64,000 nucleotides of DNA from Methanosalsum natronophilum (GCF_024808815.1 NZ_JANUCS010000004.1:60183-124182), one strand, 5' to 3'; shown: positions 9,491 to 18,084, numbered from the stretch's first letter. Numbers and translations are program-made. Notes: generated by a model from the sequence alone, not told the origin.

Positions 9491-9760
9491 TATTAGTGGT
9501 TAGAAATATATTTTCAATTTATTCCAGTTAAGAAAAATCTACTAGATGTGGATATATATGTAGATATAGTGAAAACTATACATATATTGTAGCTAAATTC
9601 GTTTTCAAGTACTATATTGTTACACTGAAATATATTTTCAGAAACTTAAATTAAGGTTTAATTGATATACTTATGACTTGAAGACTTAATATAATATATG
9701 TATATTGAGAACAGATAGAGGTCAGACGAAAGGATCTGTCTAGTTGCGTAGTATACTAAA

Positions 9761-10693
9761 ATGATAATAGTAACAATGAAGTCATCAAGGTTTTCATCTC
9801 GGTATAATGGTCTAAATTATTTTAGTCATTATAAAAACTTGTATTATATCTCACTAATTGTAATCACAATACTTATTTTATCAGTACATGTCGTCAATGC
9901 AGGTTCGAATACAGCCACACTGCAAGGGACAGCTTATGAATGGCACAGTTTTGAACCTTTGAAGAATACAGTGATTGAAGTGAATTCGACTCCCACACAA
10001 GCTGTAGTAGCACGAGATGGTACATATTCATTGAACTTACCACCAGGTGAGTACAAAATCACTGCTCGATATTATGAGGATGGTGAACTCACATTATATG
10101 GAGAGGAAATAATAACTGTTCAGGATGAGGGAATGTATAATCTTGACCTTTTGTTATTACCTGCATTTGATGACGAACCACTCCTTGATCCAACAACAGG
10201 TGAAGAATTAGATCAACTCTTTGAAGAAGATCCCACATATACTGACTCACAAGAAGAAGAGCAAGAACAAGAGATAGAGGATACTCAAACACCTGATCCA
10301 CTTGTTGATAGATATGCTGGAATCATTTTGATCGTGCTTTTCTTAATATTATTGATAGGATTGTATTTTATCAAAAAGAATCAACGGTCCTCAACTGAAG
10401 ATACGAATATAAATGAAGATGATGAGATGCCTATTGACAGTGAATCTGAAATTGAACAGGAAAAACCAACCCTATCTCCAGAACTAAACGTGGTGATCAA
10501 TGCAATATCAGAGAATGGTGGTCGTATCACTCAACGAGATCTAAGAAAAAAATTGAATTATTCTGAATCCAAAATGAGTCTGATTCTATCAGAACTTGAG
10601 TATCGTGGCCATATTGAAAAATTCAAGCATGGAAGAGGTAATGTAGTAATCCTTGTTGACCCTAATTCCACTCGAAGTGAACCTGGAGAATAA
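9761..10693 (+). CDS. Membrane-anchored winged-helix regulator with an extracellular domain
   Basis: 310 residues arranged as: a hydrophobic N-terminal segment (about 27-47, signal anchor or signal peptide), an outside carboxypeptidase-regulatory-like beta domain (about 50-130: TLQGTAYEWHSFEPLKNTVI, then LPPGEYKITARYYEDGE), a Glu/Asp/Gln-rich linker, a single membrane helix (about 183-206: IILIVLFLILLIGLYFI), another acidic linker, and a cytosolic winged helix (about 240-300: ENGGRITQRDLRKKLNYSES, LSELEYRGHIEKFKHGRGN). It looks like a one-component regulator that joins an outside signal directly to DNA binding. The target is not known. The next gene is an antiporter, a possible target. Confidence 0.72.
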   Translation: MIIVTMKSSRFSSRYNGLNYFSHYKNLYYISLIVITILILSVHVVNAGSNTATLQGTAYEWHSFEPLKNTVIEVNSTPTQAVVARDGTYSLNLPPGEYKITARYYEDGELTLYGEEIITVQDEGMYNLDLLLLPAFDDEPLLDPTTGEELDQLFEEDPTYTDSQEEEQEQEIEDTQTPDPLVDRYAGIILIVLFLILLIGLYFIKKNQRSSTEDTNINEDDEMPIDSESEIEQEKPTLSPELNVVINAISENGGRITQRDLRKKLNYSESKMSLILSELEYRGHIEKFKHGRGNVVILVDPNSTRSEPGE

Positions 10694-10820
10694 TATCAAA
10701 TATAATTGATTGACTGATATAGTTATTGTTTGTTTATTATCGAAACAAAATTGAATCATATAATTAAAGTATTAACAGAAATCTAATAATAAGAACAAAG
10801 TATATATCATCAATAAATCT

Positions 10821-12062
10821 ATGAATGCTATTGGTCTGCTTGCTTCTGATACATATTACATTATATTAGTCTACTTAGGTTTAATTATTTTAATATCTGT
10901 ACTTCTTCCCAAACTATTAGAGAGCCATAAACTAACATCCCCTATAGTATATTTAGTTCTTGCAATTATTGTATTCTCGTTCTTTTCTGAAAGTCCATTA
11001 CCACATTTAAGTGACGATCCTATTATAGGTAAGAGAATTACTGAACTAGGGATTATTATATCACTGACTGCAGCCGGGTTGAAACTGAACTCACCATTTT
11101 CATGGGAGACTTGGAAATATCCTATAAGGTTATTATTGATCACAATGCCATTAACAGTAGTTGCAGTCATGCTATTTGGGTGGCAATATCTAGGGTTTGC
11201 TCCAGCAACTGCCCTATTGTTAGGTGCAGCTATTGCACCAACAGATTCAGTACTAGCACCGAATGTCCAATCATCTTCACCACACAAGGATAAAGCTGGT
11301 AGTTCTCGATTGATCCTTACAGGTGAATCGGGGTTCAATGATGGACTTGCATTTCCATTTATTAATATGGCAATAGCTATGGCTTTGATAGGTACTCATC
11401 CATCCCTTTGGATAAATGATTGGTTAATGATAGATATTCTATATAGGATATCAGTAGGTGCATTTATCGGATTAGTGTCAGGTTGGTTCTTATCAAAGTT
11501 CATATTCTCGTCACCTAAACCAAAAAGTCACAGTTCAGCTCTACTTGCATTAACTCTAACACTATTCCCTTACGGTTTAGCTGAACTTGCATTTTCTTAC
11601 GGGTTTATAGCTGTCTTTGTTGCAGCTTGTGTATTTAGATATGAAGAAACTAAAAATGAATTCATAGTACCCCTAAATGATTTCTCAGAAGATATAGAAA
11701 AACCTTTATTAGCAATTCTGTTCACTTTGTTGGGAGTTTATATCTCACATGGTTTCATTCATGATTTTGAGCTATATATGATCCCTACAGCTCTTATTAT
11801 ACTTCTTGTTGTTAGACCTGTCACTGGCCTTATAGCCTTGAGCGGTACGAACATCAACCTATCCAGAAAATTCTTTATTTCTTTCTATGGAATAAGGGGT
11901 ATAGGTTCGATATTTTATCTATTGTATGCATTTTCTCATGCAAGCTTTGAGCAAAGTAATGAGGCATTGGCGCTGGTGACCACAGTGATCATTTGTTCGA
12001 TCTTTATTCATGGCTTGTCAGCAAAGTATCTTGTAGAACGATGTGAACCCGGATGTACATGA
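10821..12062 (+). CDS. Cation/proton antiporter (CPA1, NhaP-like)
   Basis: 413 residues with about 12 predicted membrane helices. The core motifs are IAPTDSVLAPNVQ and LTGESGFNDGLAFPFIN, where the ND pair marks an electroneutral CPA1 exchanger. A final segment SFYGIRGIGSIFYLLYAF matches the C-terminal helix of the family. It would export Na+ (or K+) in exchange for protons. There is no RCK domain, unlike the paralogue at 7517. The ATG has no obvious Shine-Dalgarno site. It follows the membrane regulator by 127 bases. Confidence 0.86.
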   Translation: MNAIGLLASDTYYIILVYLGLIILISVLLPKLLESHKLTSPIVYLVLAIIVFSFFSESPLPHLSDDPIIGKRITELGIIISLTAAGLKLNSPFSWETWKYPIRLLLITMPLTVVAVMLFGWQYLGFAPATALLLGAAIAPTDSVLAPNVQSSSPHKDKAGSSRLILTGESGFNDGLAFPFINMAIAMALIGTHPSLWINDWLMIDILYRISVGAFIGLVSGWFLSKFIFSSPKPKSHSSALLALTLTLFPYGLAELAFSYGFIAVFVAACVFRYEETKNEFIVPLNDFSEDIEKPLLAILFTLLGVYISHGFIHDFELYMIPTALIILLVVRPVTGLIALSGTNINLSRKFFISFYGIRGIGSIFYLLYAFSHASFEQSNEALALVTTVIICSIFIHGLSAKYLVERCEPGCT

Positions 12063-12197
12063 TTGCTTTTAATTGTCAGAATAATTGAAGTATCAAGTAA
12101 GAAACTGTCATCCTTATAAACAGCGTTAACAATACATTATATAATAGGTACTTTTTACTAAAAGTATAAACAAAAACAAAGTAAAGGGGTAATATTT

Positions 12198-12950
12198 CTG
12201 CAAATCTTTGTATTTTATTCAGGTGATTTTGGTCAAAAGGTAATATCAAATTTAGTTAATTTGACCACTTTTTGCGTATCTTGCGGTGAACTCTGTGATA
12301 AATGTCGTATAAGACGACCATCACTTGCAGAAAATATTGTTGGAATACATGAATTCGATTCAAACTTACCAGAATTCATAGAAGATCCAGAATCGTATTA
12401 TCCCCAAAACCTTCCTACATGTGATCTGATATTAGCTATTGACCTACATCCAGACCTTGTTTCTGCTTTACCCAAGATAGCTCAAAAGATGAATTCATCT
12501 GCTGTGATAGTTCCCGTTGAACAACATAAACTGGGCCCACCAGGTCTTCTTGATAAGGTTAAAGAGGAATTGGAGTCAATTGGGATAGAATATGAATCAC
12601 CAAGACCGTTCTGTTCATTATCAGTATGTGGGAAACCCGTGATCGATGAGTTTGTGAGAATGGGATTTGGCCGACCTTCACTTCGTATAAAGCTTAACGA
12701 AACAGGTGACATTGTTACTGCTGTAGATGTCATGACAGATGCACCTTGTGGTTCTACATGTTATGTTGCCAGGAAACTTCGAGGTTCTTCAGTGTCCGAT
12801 TATAAGGCTACAGTCTCAAGTGCACATCACGCATATCCGTGTACTGCTGGTATGGAGATCGATCCTGTTATAGGTGATACACTACTTCACTGGGCAGGTT
12901 ATATTATAAGGGATAGTGTCGAGAAAGCTCTCAAGAAAACAAAGAGTTAA
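12198..12950 (+). CDS. DUF166 family protein, apparent CTG start
   Basis: About 250 residues, matching the methanogen DUF166 family of unknown function. Conserved features are the N-terminal FVFYSGDFGQKVI, the cysteine set CVSCGELCDKC, a later CSLSVCGKPVID, and DAPCGSTCYVARKL. The cysteines suggest a metal or iron-sulfur site. The first standard start (TTG at 12261) would remove the conserved FYSGDFG block. The frame is open back to a stop at 12159 with no ATG, GTG or TTG, and CTG at 12198 lies where the family methionine should be, eight bases after AAAGGGG. A decayed copy of its 3' part lies at 15131. Confidence 0.8.
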   Translation: MQIFVFYSGDFGQKVISNLVNLTTFCVSCGELCDKCRIRRPSLAENIVGIHEFDSNLPEFIEDPESYYPQNLPTCDLILAIDLHPDLVSALPKIAQKMNSSAVIVPVEQHKLGPPGLLDKVKEELESIGIEYESPRPFCSLSVCGKPVIDEFVRMGFGRPSLRIKLNETGDIVTAVDVMTDAPCGSTCYVARKLRGSSVSDYKATVSSAHHAYPCTAGMEIDPVIGDTLLHWAGYIIRDSVEKALKKTKS

Positions 12951-12966
12951 TTCAACTATAAAAGCA

Positions 12967-12996
12967 GATTCCCTTCCGTAGGGGAGGGGTAGTTGA
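12967..12996 (+). repeat. IS200/IS605-type right-end remnant
   Basis: The sequence TTCCCTTCCGTAGGGGAGGG forms a hairpin and is followed by TAGTTGAC. It mirrors the minus-strand copy at 8977-9008. It abuts the broken ppcA fragment exactly where homology to PEP carboxylase ends, which suggests the element was involved in truncating that gene. Confidence 0.55.
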
Positions 12997-13191
12997 CTAA
13001 TCTGTGATGTGATCTGAACATTTTGATGATATGGTGTGATTTTCCTTCATAGTTAGACATGTATTCATCGCAGCCAAATTTTTTGATAGCTTCAACGGTT
13101 TCTAGAATTTCTCCCTGAGTAGAGATGTGCTTTGACCTGAATCAGGGTGCTGTGTACACATAACCTTTGGAAATTTGGCATTTGATTTCAT
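12997..13191 (-). pseudogene. ppcA: 5' remnant of archaeal PEP carboxylase
   Basis: Read on the minus strand, an ATG at 13191 opens MKSNAKFPKVMCTQHPDS, the N-terminal signature of archaeal-type phosphoenolpyruvate carboxylase. After a frameshift comes HISTQGEILETVEAIKKFGC and DEYMSNYEGK. After a second frameshift comes ITPYHQNVQITSQ. Homology ends at the IS-type hairpin at 12996. Only about 65 of some 500 residues remain, in three frames, so this is a dead fragment. An intact copy may exist elsewhere in the genome. Confidence 0.8.
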
Positions 13192-13297
13192 ATTTGAATC
13201 ACAACTAGTATGAATAATTATGAGAAGTTATTTAAATTTATTGCAATATATGATGAGATAGAATAAATTATGATAAATGAGACAAAACCAATATGTT

Positions 13298-13319
13298 CAA
13301 ATATTTTATCATATATTTG
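13298..13319. promoter_or_regulatory. Palindromic motif upstream of purE, shared with purC
   Basis: CAAATAT, eight bases, then ATATTTG: a 22-base imperfect palindrome 38 bases before the purE start codon. The same sequence with a single first-base change lies 26 bases before purC (15013-15034), in the opposite orientation relative to the gene. The two are identical over 21 bases in otherwise unrelated upstream regions, which points to a shared operator or promoter element for purine genes. It may overlap the TATA box. Confidence 0.55.
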
Positions 13320-13356
13320 CATATCATTTCATATATAGTAATAGAAAGGTGAATTT

Positions 13357-13836
13357 ATGACAGATGTAGTAATATTGCTTGGAAGTAAATCAGATAGGGA
13401 AATAGCAAGGAAAACGATCAAAATTTTAGATAAATTTGATATTGACTATAAGGTTACAGTCGCATCGGCACACAGAACACCAAAGAGGGTAACTGAACTG
13501 ATTGAAGAAGCCCATAAAAATGATGTTAAGGTGTTCATAGCTGTTGCGGGCCTTGCAGCACATCTTCCAGGTGTTGTAGCAGCACATACGATAAAACCAG
13601 TTATTGGAGTTCCAGTAAATGCTCAACTTGAAGGGAATGATTCTCTACTCTCTATCGTTCAGATGCCTCCAGGCGTTCCAGTAGCATGTGTAGGGATTGG
13701 AAGAGGAGACAATGCAGCTATCCTTGCAGCTCAAATAATGGCAGTTGATAATAAAGAATTGGAACTAAAATTGCAAGATTATAGAAAAGAACTTAGTGAA
13801 AAAGTAGAAATGGATGCAATGAGCTTATTTGAATAA
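13357..13836 (+). CDS. purE: N5-carboxyaminoimidazole ribonucleotide mutase
   Basis: Purine biosynthesis: it moves the carboxyl group of N5-CAIR to give CAIR, in the cytosol. 159 residues, typical for class I PurE. Visible motifs are the N-terminal [14 protein letters not shown] phosphate-binding loop, SAHRTPKRV with the catalytic His, the [14 protein letters not shown] segment and [22 protein letters not shown] ribosome binding site AAAGGTGA lies four bases before the ATG. The partner purC is on the opposite strand 385 bases further on, and both carry the same upstream palindrome. A strong terminator follows directly. Confidence 0.95.
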   Translation: MTDVVILLGSKSDREIARKTIKILDKFDIDYKVTVASAHRTPKRVTELIEEAHKNDVKVFIAVAGLAAHLPGVVAAHTIKPVIGVPVNAQLEGNDSLLSIVQMPPGVPVACVGIGRGDNAAILAAQIMAVDNKELELKLQDYRKELSEKVEMDAMSLFE

Positions 13837-13850
13837 GTACAGCCAAATGT

Positions 13851-13878
13851 CCGCGTTTAAAGAACGTGGTTTTTTTTT
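13851..13878 (+). terminator. Terminator after purE
   Basis: The hairpin CCGCGTT / AACGTGG (one G-U pair, five-base loop) is followed by nine T residues. It lies 14 bases after the purE stop and ends 14 bases before the 3' end of the converging regulator gene. Confidence 0.75.
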
Positions 13879-13891
13879 CTTTTATTTACAT

Positions 13892-14182
13892 TTAATCGTA
13901 GTATTCATCATCTATTTTTTTCATTACTTTTTTTCCTATGGATGTTAAAACATATTTTTTCCAAGTTGTCTTTTCGGGAGTTAAACATTTAATCAAACCT
14001 TTATTCTCAAACTCCCTCAAAGCACGGCTGATATTTTGTGTTGATCTATTTGTTTCATGAGCAATATCAGAAGCTTTTATGATAGTATGATTTTTCATAG
14101 CTTCCATTAGTAGAAGACGGCGGTCGACACTTACAACCCACACGCTAAGCTCATCTATAGAAGTTTCATTCATACTATCCAT
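13892..14182 (-). CDS. Small winged-helix transcriptional regulator
   Basis: About 96 residues. A helix-turn-helix core is visible: VSVDRRLLLMEAMKNHTIIK, then ASDIAHETNRSTQNISRALR as the recognition region, then EFENKGLIKCLTP with a beta wing. It resembles short MarR/ArsR-like archaeal regulators. ATG at 14182 is chosen because GAGGAG lies eight bases upstream; an in-frame start at 14197 precedes that site. It lies between purE and purC, converging on purE and preceding nothing on its own strand, so a purine-related role is only a guess. Confidence 0.75.
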   Translation of the reverse strand: MDSMNETSIDELSVWVVSVDRRLLLMEAMKNHTIIKASDIAHETNRSTQNISRALREFENKGLIKCLTPEKTTWKKYVLTSIGKKVMKKIDDEYYD

Positions 14183-14220
14183 TTGTGATCTCCTCAAATA
14201 TAGGTACCCAATACTACATT

Positions 14221-14988
14221 TTACATATTAGTTTTCTTTAGGTTATTATATAATTTCCTATAAGTAAGGGTCAAATCACCGCTATCTTTTCTGAACACAT
14301 CTTTGTCAAGACTGGTTATAACTCCTTTTTCAAAATCATCCTTATTCCAAAAACGACATCCATCAGGTGTACCTACCTCATCTGCAAGAATTATTTCCCC
14401 ATTAGAAGTTCTTCCATACTCGACCTTGAAATCTGCCAGTATTATATCACTATCTGCTAACTCTTGGCTAATTATTTGATTAATTCTTTTTGTAAGATCG
14501 GTTAAATATTTGATCTCTTCCTCATTTAGCCATTCTTTAGATATTATTTCGTCTGTGTTTACTGGCCGATCAACAGCTTCGAATTTAGTAGTAAATTCAA
14601 TCATTCCCCCCGGGATTGGTGAACCTTCTTTTGGTTCTGCACCTTCTGGAAGTACTATATCTCCTGCTTCGTATCGCCGCAAAAGAGAACCTGCCACGTA
14701 ATTTCTCCAAATAACCTCAACCGGTACTATATCCAACTTTTTTACAATCATACTTGTTGGAGTTGGACATTCAATGTAGTGTGTAGGTATACCATTATTT
14801 TCTAGGACTTTAAACCAGTATTCTGCTATTTCGCATGTAATTTTTCCTTTATCATGATACTCCGATTTTTTTTTACCATCAAAAGCAGTTACCCTATCTG
14901 TAAATTCAAAAATAAGGGTATCATTTGAGTTCTCATAAATATCCTTTGCTTTTCCTGAAGAAATATAGGTTCTTTTTTCTGTGCCCAT
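14221..14988 (-). CDS. purC: SAICAR synthetase (phosphoribosylaminoimidazole-succinocarboxamide synthase)
   Basis: Joins aspartate to CAIR with ATP in purine biosynthesis. 255 residues beginning MGTEKRTYISSGKAKDIYE. Key segments are TDRVTAFDGKK, VPVEVIWRNYVAGSLLRRY, and DFKVEYGRTSNGEIILADEV with the GTPDGCRFW substrate loop. The reading frame stays open upstream to 15174, but that extension is unlike the family and overlaps a decayed DUF166 copy, so I place the start at 14988. No Shine-Dalgarno site is seen, and the mRNA may be leaderless. The palindrome shared with purE lies 26 bases before the start. Confidence 0.95.
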   Translation of the reverse strand: MGTEKRTYISSGKAKDIYENSNDTLIFEFTDRVTAFDGKKKSEYHDKGKITCEIAEYWFKVLENNGIPTHYIECPTPTSMIVKKLDIVPVEVIWRNYVAGSLLRRYEAGDIVLPEGAEPKEGSPIPGGMIEFTTKFEAVDRPVNTDEIISKEWLNEEEIKYLTDLTKRINQIISQELADSDIILADFKVEYGRTSNGEIILADEVGTPDGCRFWNKDDFEKGVITSLDKDVFRKDSGDLTLTYRKLYNNLKKTNM

Positions 14989-15012
14989 ATAATCTAAAGA
15001 GAATGCATTGTT

Positions 15013-15034
15013 TAAATATTTTATCATATATTTG
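15013..15034. promoter_or_regulatory. Palindromic motif upstream of purC, shared with purE
   Basis: AAATATTTTATCATATATTTG (with T at 15013 instead of the C seen at purE) lies 26 bases before the purC start codon on the minus strand. The position suits a TATA-box/operator overlap if purC mRNA is leaderless. See the twin site at 13298-13319. Confidence 0.55.
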
Positions 15035-15130
15035 AATATGTCTGAATCTAATAATATCAAATTGCAAAAATAAATGCTGAGCACTCCAATAAAATAAAGA
15101 TTATTTTCAAATTTTAGTATGCTGAAACTC

Positions 15131-15348
15131 CATAATCGATGTGCGTGTGAGAATGGGATTTGCAATACTTTCATTTTGAGGTTGTTCAGTATGCGATTAT
15201 AAAGCTACATTTTCAAGTGCACATCATTCATATCTGTGCACTTCTGGTATGGAGATTGATCCAGTTATAGGGGATACATTACTTCATTGAGCAGGTTACA
15301 TAATAAGAAACAGTGTCGAGAAAGCTCTCAAAAAAACAAAAAAGTTAA
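15131..15348 (+). pseudogene. Decayed partial copy of the DUF166 gene
   Basis: The stretch matches the 3' part of the DUF166 gene at 12198-12950. First comes a short block (ATCGATG..GTGAGAATGGGATTT), then, after a deletion of about 100 bases, the last 180 bases through the stop codon. It has many substitutions and a TGA where the intact gene has TGG (HWAG becomes H-stop-AG). It lies immediately upstream of the glycosidase gene and overlaps the open-frame extension of purC. It is a non-coding relic of a duplication that now brackets purE, the HTH gene and purC. Confidence 0.85.
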
Positions 15349-15420
15349 TTATATATCTATTTTAACACCACGATTGAATAAATACGAAACTGATATATAT
15401 TCCGAATAAAATCTTCTTTT

Positions 15421-17556
15421 ATGGGAAGTTCTATTAAAAGTTCGATTCTCATCATATCTGGCCTAGTTATTTTCTTAGTTGGGTCCGTAGGTCTAATGGC
15501 CCTGTTCCAAATATGTCCACCCCCTGGTCCGTGGCCGTCACCACCATGGTGTGAAGATCCACAATTCGAGTATTTACAAGTGGGTGCTGCAGAACACTAT
15601 TTTGACTCACCTGTATTTCTAGTAACAATTGCACCTGATGATATTGACCAAAAAGCATTAAGTGACCTTGAACCGCATGCTACGGTATGGTCACCAGTAG
15701 TGCTTGACTCCTATTATATGCTGGGACATATGCGTAAAATGTCAATTTTAAGAGAACATGATATCCATTTCATAGGTGCAGGTGTAACACCAATGCATCC
15801 TATTCATCCGTCACCTCCTGTTGTTGAGGAATTTGCTACAGTTGATATTCATAACAACCCTATACATGTACAAAAACCTGGCATGACAGGTTTTCTAGTA
15901 GATAATTATTGGCGAAACATACTTCACCCGGGCTGGCAGGATGAACTGACAAGAACATCAAAACAATATATCGATCACGGAGTACAAGGGATCTCTATAG
16001 ATGAGATCACATTTAATCAGCGTGTGATCTATGAGCAACGAGGTACATTCGATCCTTATTCAATATCAGGATTTAACACATATCTAAATGAAATGTATAC
16101 TTCAGAAGAACTTGAACGAAATTATGGTATTGATGACATTTCAACCTTTGATATCCAACAATATATCCTGGATAATGACCTTGTAGAAGAACTTGATTCT
16201 GCAGAATTCAATCCACATCCTCTCATATATGAGTTCGGAAAGTTCCAGGTACTATCATCTATTGATTTCTGGGATGATTTAGCATTAGAGAGTAAACAGT
16301 ATGCTAGTGATGAATATGATCGTGAGTTCTTTTATACTTTCAGTTCAAATCCTTCAATACCCACTTGGTTCTTACCAATGGATAATACGGATTATTTGAT
16401 GGGTGAACATTTCTATTTCATAGGTACTGCTGATGCCCAGACAATTGCACTCACAAACAAGGTCTCTGAAGGTCTGGTAGATACTTATGTACCTCTGATC
16501 GAAGTATGCTATGATAGGGGAGCTATTCCTCACTATACTGAAAATCTTTTCAAGTACATCTTCTCAGATGTATATTCTTCTGGGAATGGAATGATCATAC
16601 ACGTTCCATATATATTAACACTCGAAGATTATGTTTATTTTGATCGAGATGATTATGTTCGCTACAATACTGAAATAGGGGGTCCGTATGTCCAGTTCTT
16701 AAAAGAGAATCCTTCACTTTTCTCTCGTGAAGAACCCGCGGATGTTAGTGTAATACATTCACTAGCATCCAGAAGAGGTGCATATTTACCATTGAATCTC
16801 TGTGGAACGTCTAATTTAGATTTCCTGGGCACTGTTGATATGCTGCTTAACATGAACATCCCCGTGAATATGGTAATATCGGGTGACGACATTGTTGATA
16901 AAAGCATAACTTATGATGACCTCTATAAGTATGACGTGGTTTTAGTTCCTTCAGTTACAATCATCTCAGAGGATGAGATCGATGTATTATTAGAATACGT
17001 GGACCATGGTGGTATTATCATTCAAACAGGTGACTTTGGATTATTTAACAAAGAATTCCAAGAAAATGAACATCCAAAACTAAACGAATTAAACAAACCT
17101 GGTGTTCATTCTATTGGTAACGGTATATGGCACACTATATATGATCCTATTGCACCAGAATATTATCTAGATGATGAAGGCATGTCCAGGTTACCAATCC
17201 AGAAAAGTAACAATGACCCATCTTTAATTGCGTTCAAAGAAATTCTTTTGAATTACTATGAACCTGAGATCAAAACGGATGCATCATCTACTGTTAATAT
17301 CAGAAGATACGTATCTTCGGACAATATTCTGTTACATGTAGTAAACTATGATTATGACCATACCAGTGACAAGTTCACAACACACAATGATATTAATATC
17401 AACTTAAGACTAAAAGATGATCAAGATATATCTCAGGTATTGGAACATAATTTGGATACAGGAACTACTAGACAAATTGGACATGAATATAATAATGGAT
17501 ACATTGAAATTACTATATCAGAACTTGAGACTTATATTATCCTGGAACTGATCTAA
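15421..17556 (+). CDS. Exported or membrane-anchored GH42-like glycoside hydrolase
   Basis: 711 residues, not previously known to me in methanogens. A hydrophobic N-terminal segment (about 8-30) anchors or exports it. Residues about 50-430 resemble a TIM barrel of the beta-galactosidase/GH42 type, with HGVQGISIDEITF as a likely acidic active-site strand. Residues about 440-560 resemble the beta-galactosidase trimerisation domain: YDVVLVPSVTIISEDEIDVL, then EYVDHGGIIIQTGD. A C-terminal beta domain follows. The substrate is unknown; polysaccharide of an S-layer or outside glycan is possible. Preceded by the DUF166 relic and followed by IS debris, it may have been gained by transfer. Confidence 0.6.
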   Translation: MGSSIKSSILIISGLVIFLVGSVGLMALFQICPPPGPWPSPPWCEDPQFEYLQVGAAEHYFDSPVFLVTIAPDDIDQKALSDLEPHATVWSPVVLDSYYMLGHMRKMSILREHDIHFIGAGVTPMHPIHPSPPVVEEFATVDIHNNPIHVQKPGMTGFLVDNYWRNILHPGWQDELTRTSKQYIDHGVQGISIDEITFNQRVIYEQRGTFDPYSISGFNTYLNEMYTSEELERNYGIDDISTFDIQQYILDNDLVEELDSAEFNPHPLIYEFGKFQVLSSIDFWDDLALESKQYASDEYDREFFYTFSSNPSIPTWFLPMDNTDYLMGEHFYFIGTADAQTIALTNKVSEGLVDTYVPLIEVCYDRGAIPHYTENLFKYIFSDVYSSGNGMIIHVPYILTLEDYVYFDRDDYVRYNTEIGGPYVQFLKENPSLFSREEPADVSVIHSLASRRGAYLPLNLCGTSNLDFLGTVDMLLNMNIPVNMVISGDDIVDKSITYDDLYKYDVVLVPSVTIISEDEIDVLLEYVDHGGIIIQTGDFGLFNKEFQENEHPKLNELNKPGVHSIGNGIWHTIYDPIAPEYYLDDEGMSRLPIQKSNNDPSLIAFKEILLNYYEPEIKTDASSTVNIRRYVSSDNILLHVVNYDYDHTSDKFTTHNDININLRLKDDQDISQVLEHNLDTGTTRQIGHEYNNGYIEITISELETYIILELI

Positions 17557-17667
17557 TATAACGGATAATATATTGATCTTAAGTTTAGTTTATAATTAAA
17601 GCGTAAAACCATTATGTCTTTAGCATAGTGGATGTAAGCGTCAACTATATTATAAATAAGTCTCAAT

Positions 17668-17872
17668 ATGTATGTAATTAACCGATGGCGAGAACCAAGC
17701 CAAAAGGAATTAAAACTGGACACCCATGGGATAGGGGTCTTCGTAAAGGGTTCCCATAGTTCGTTGCCTTTCCAGTTGGGTATGAACTGTGATATCAGAT
17801 TCCTCAAGGAATCGGTCGAAGGAAGCACCTGTGTCTTTAGTTCAGGAGTAGTTCACTTTAGTTAGAGTAAAA
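17668..17872 (+). mobile_element. Remnant of an IS200/IS605 tnpB 3' end and right end
   Basis: A 65-codon frame reads NRWREPSQKELKLDTHGIGV and ends SGVVH-, resembling the tail of archaeal IS1341-type TnpB. Within its last 40 bases the hairpin CCTGTGTCTTTAGTTCAGG is followed by AGTAGTTCAC, the form of a right end in this family. No catalytic part of TnpB remains. It lies alone in the 530-base gap between the glycosidase and hcp genes. Confidence 0.5.
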
Positions 17873-17873
17873 G

Positions 17874-17917
17874 CCATAAGATCCCACATTCATGTTATGG
17901 TCACTTTCTTTTTTTCT
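17874..17917 (+). terminator. Possible terminator before hcp
   Basis: CCATAA / TTATGG with a 15-base loop is followed within seven bases by a T-rich tract. The stem is short and far (about 320 bases) from the upstream gene, so support is weak. Confidence 0.35.
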
Positions 17918-18050
17918 TGATAGCTTTTAGTGTTGAATTGAAATTTTGGGTACTATATTCAATCCTACCTAAGTAAAAATCAGTTTCAAGTAAGTTACCT
18001 GATATCAAGGTCGAAACTACCACTTATTTAAGGATATAAATATAATACTT

Positions 18051-18067
18051 AGTATATTAAATATACT
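18051..18067. promoter_or_regulatory. Palindrome upstream of hcp, candidate operator
   Basis: AGTATATT-A-AATATACT, perfect eight-base arms, lies 17 bases before the hcp ATG. The frameshifted second hcp at 36847 also has AGTAT/ATACT-type half sites just upstream and is divergent from an HxlR regulator. A common redox regulator is possible. Confidence 0.45.
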
Positions 18068-18084
18068 TAAATTGGAGGAATTGA

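Noticed and set aside
14989..15174. N-terminal extension of the purC frame
   Set aside because: The family starts at MGTEKRTYI; the extension overlaps a decayed DUF166 copy and the shared palindrome.
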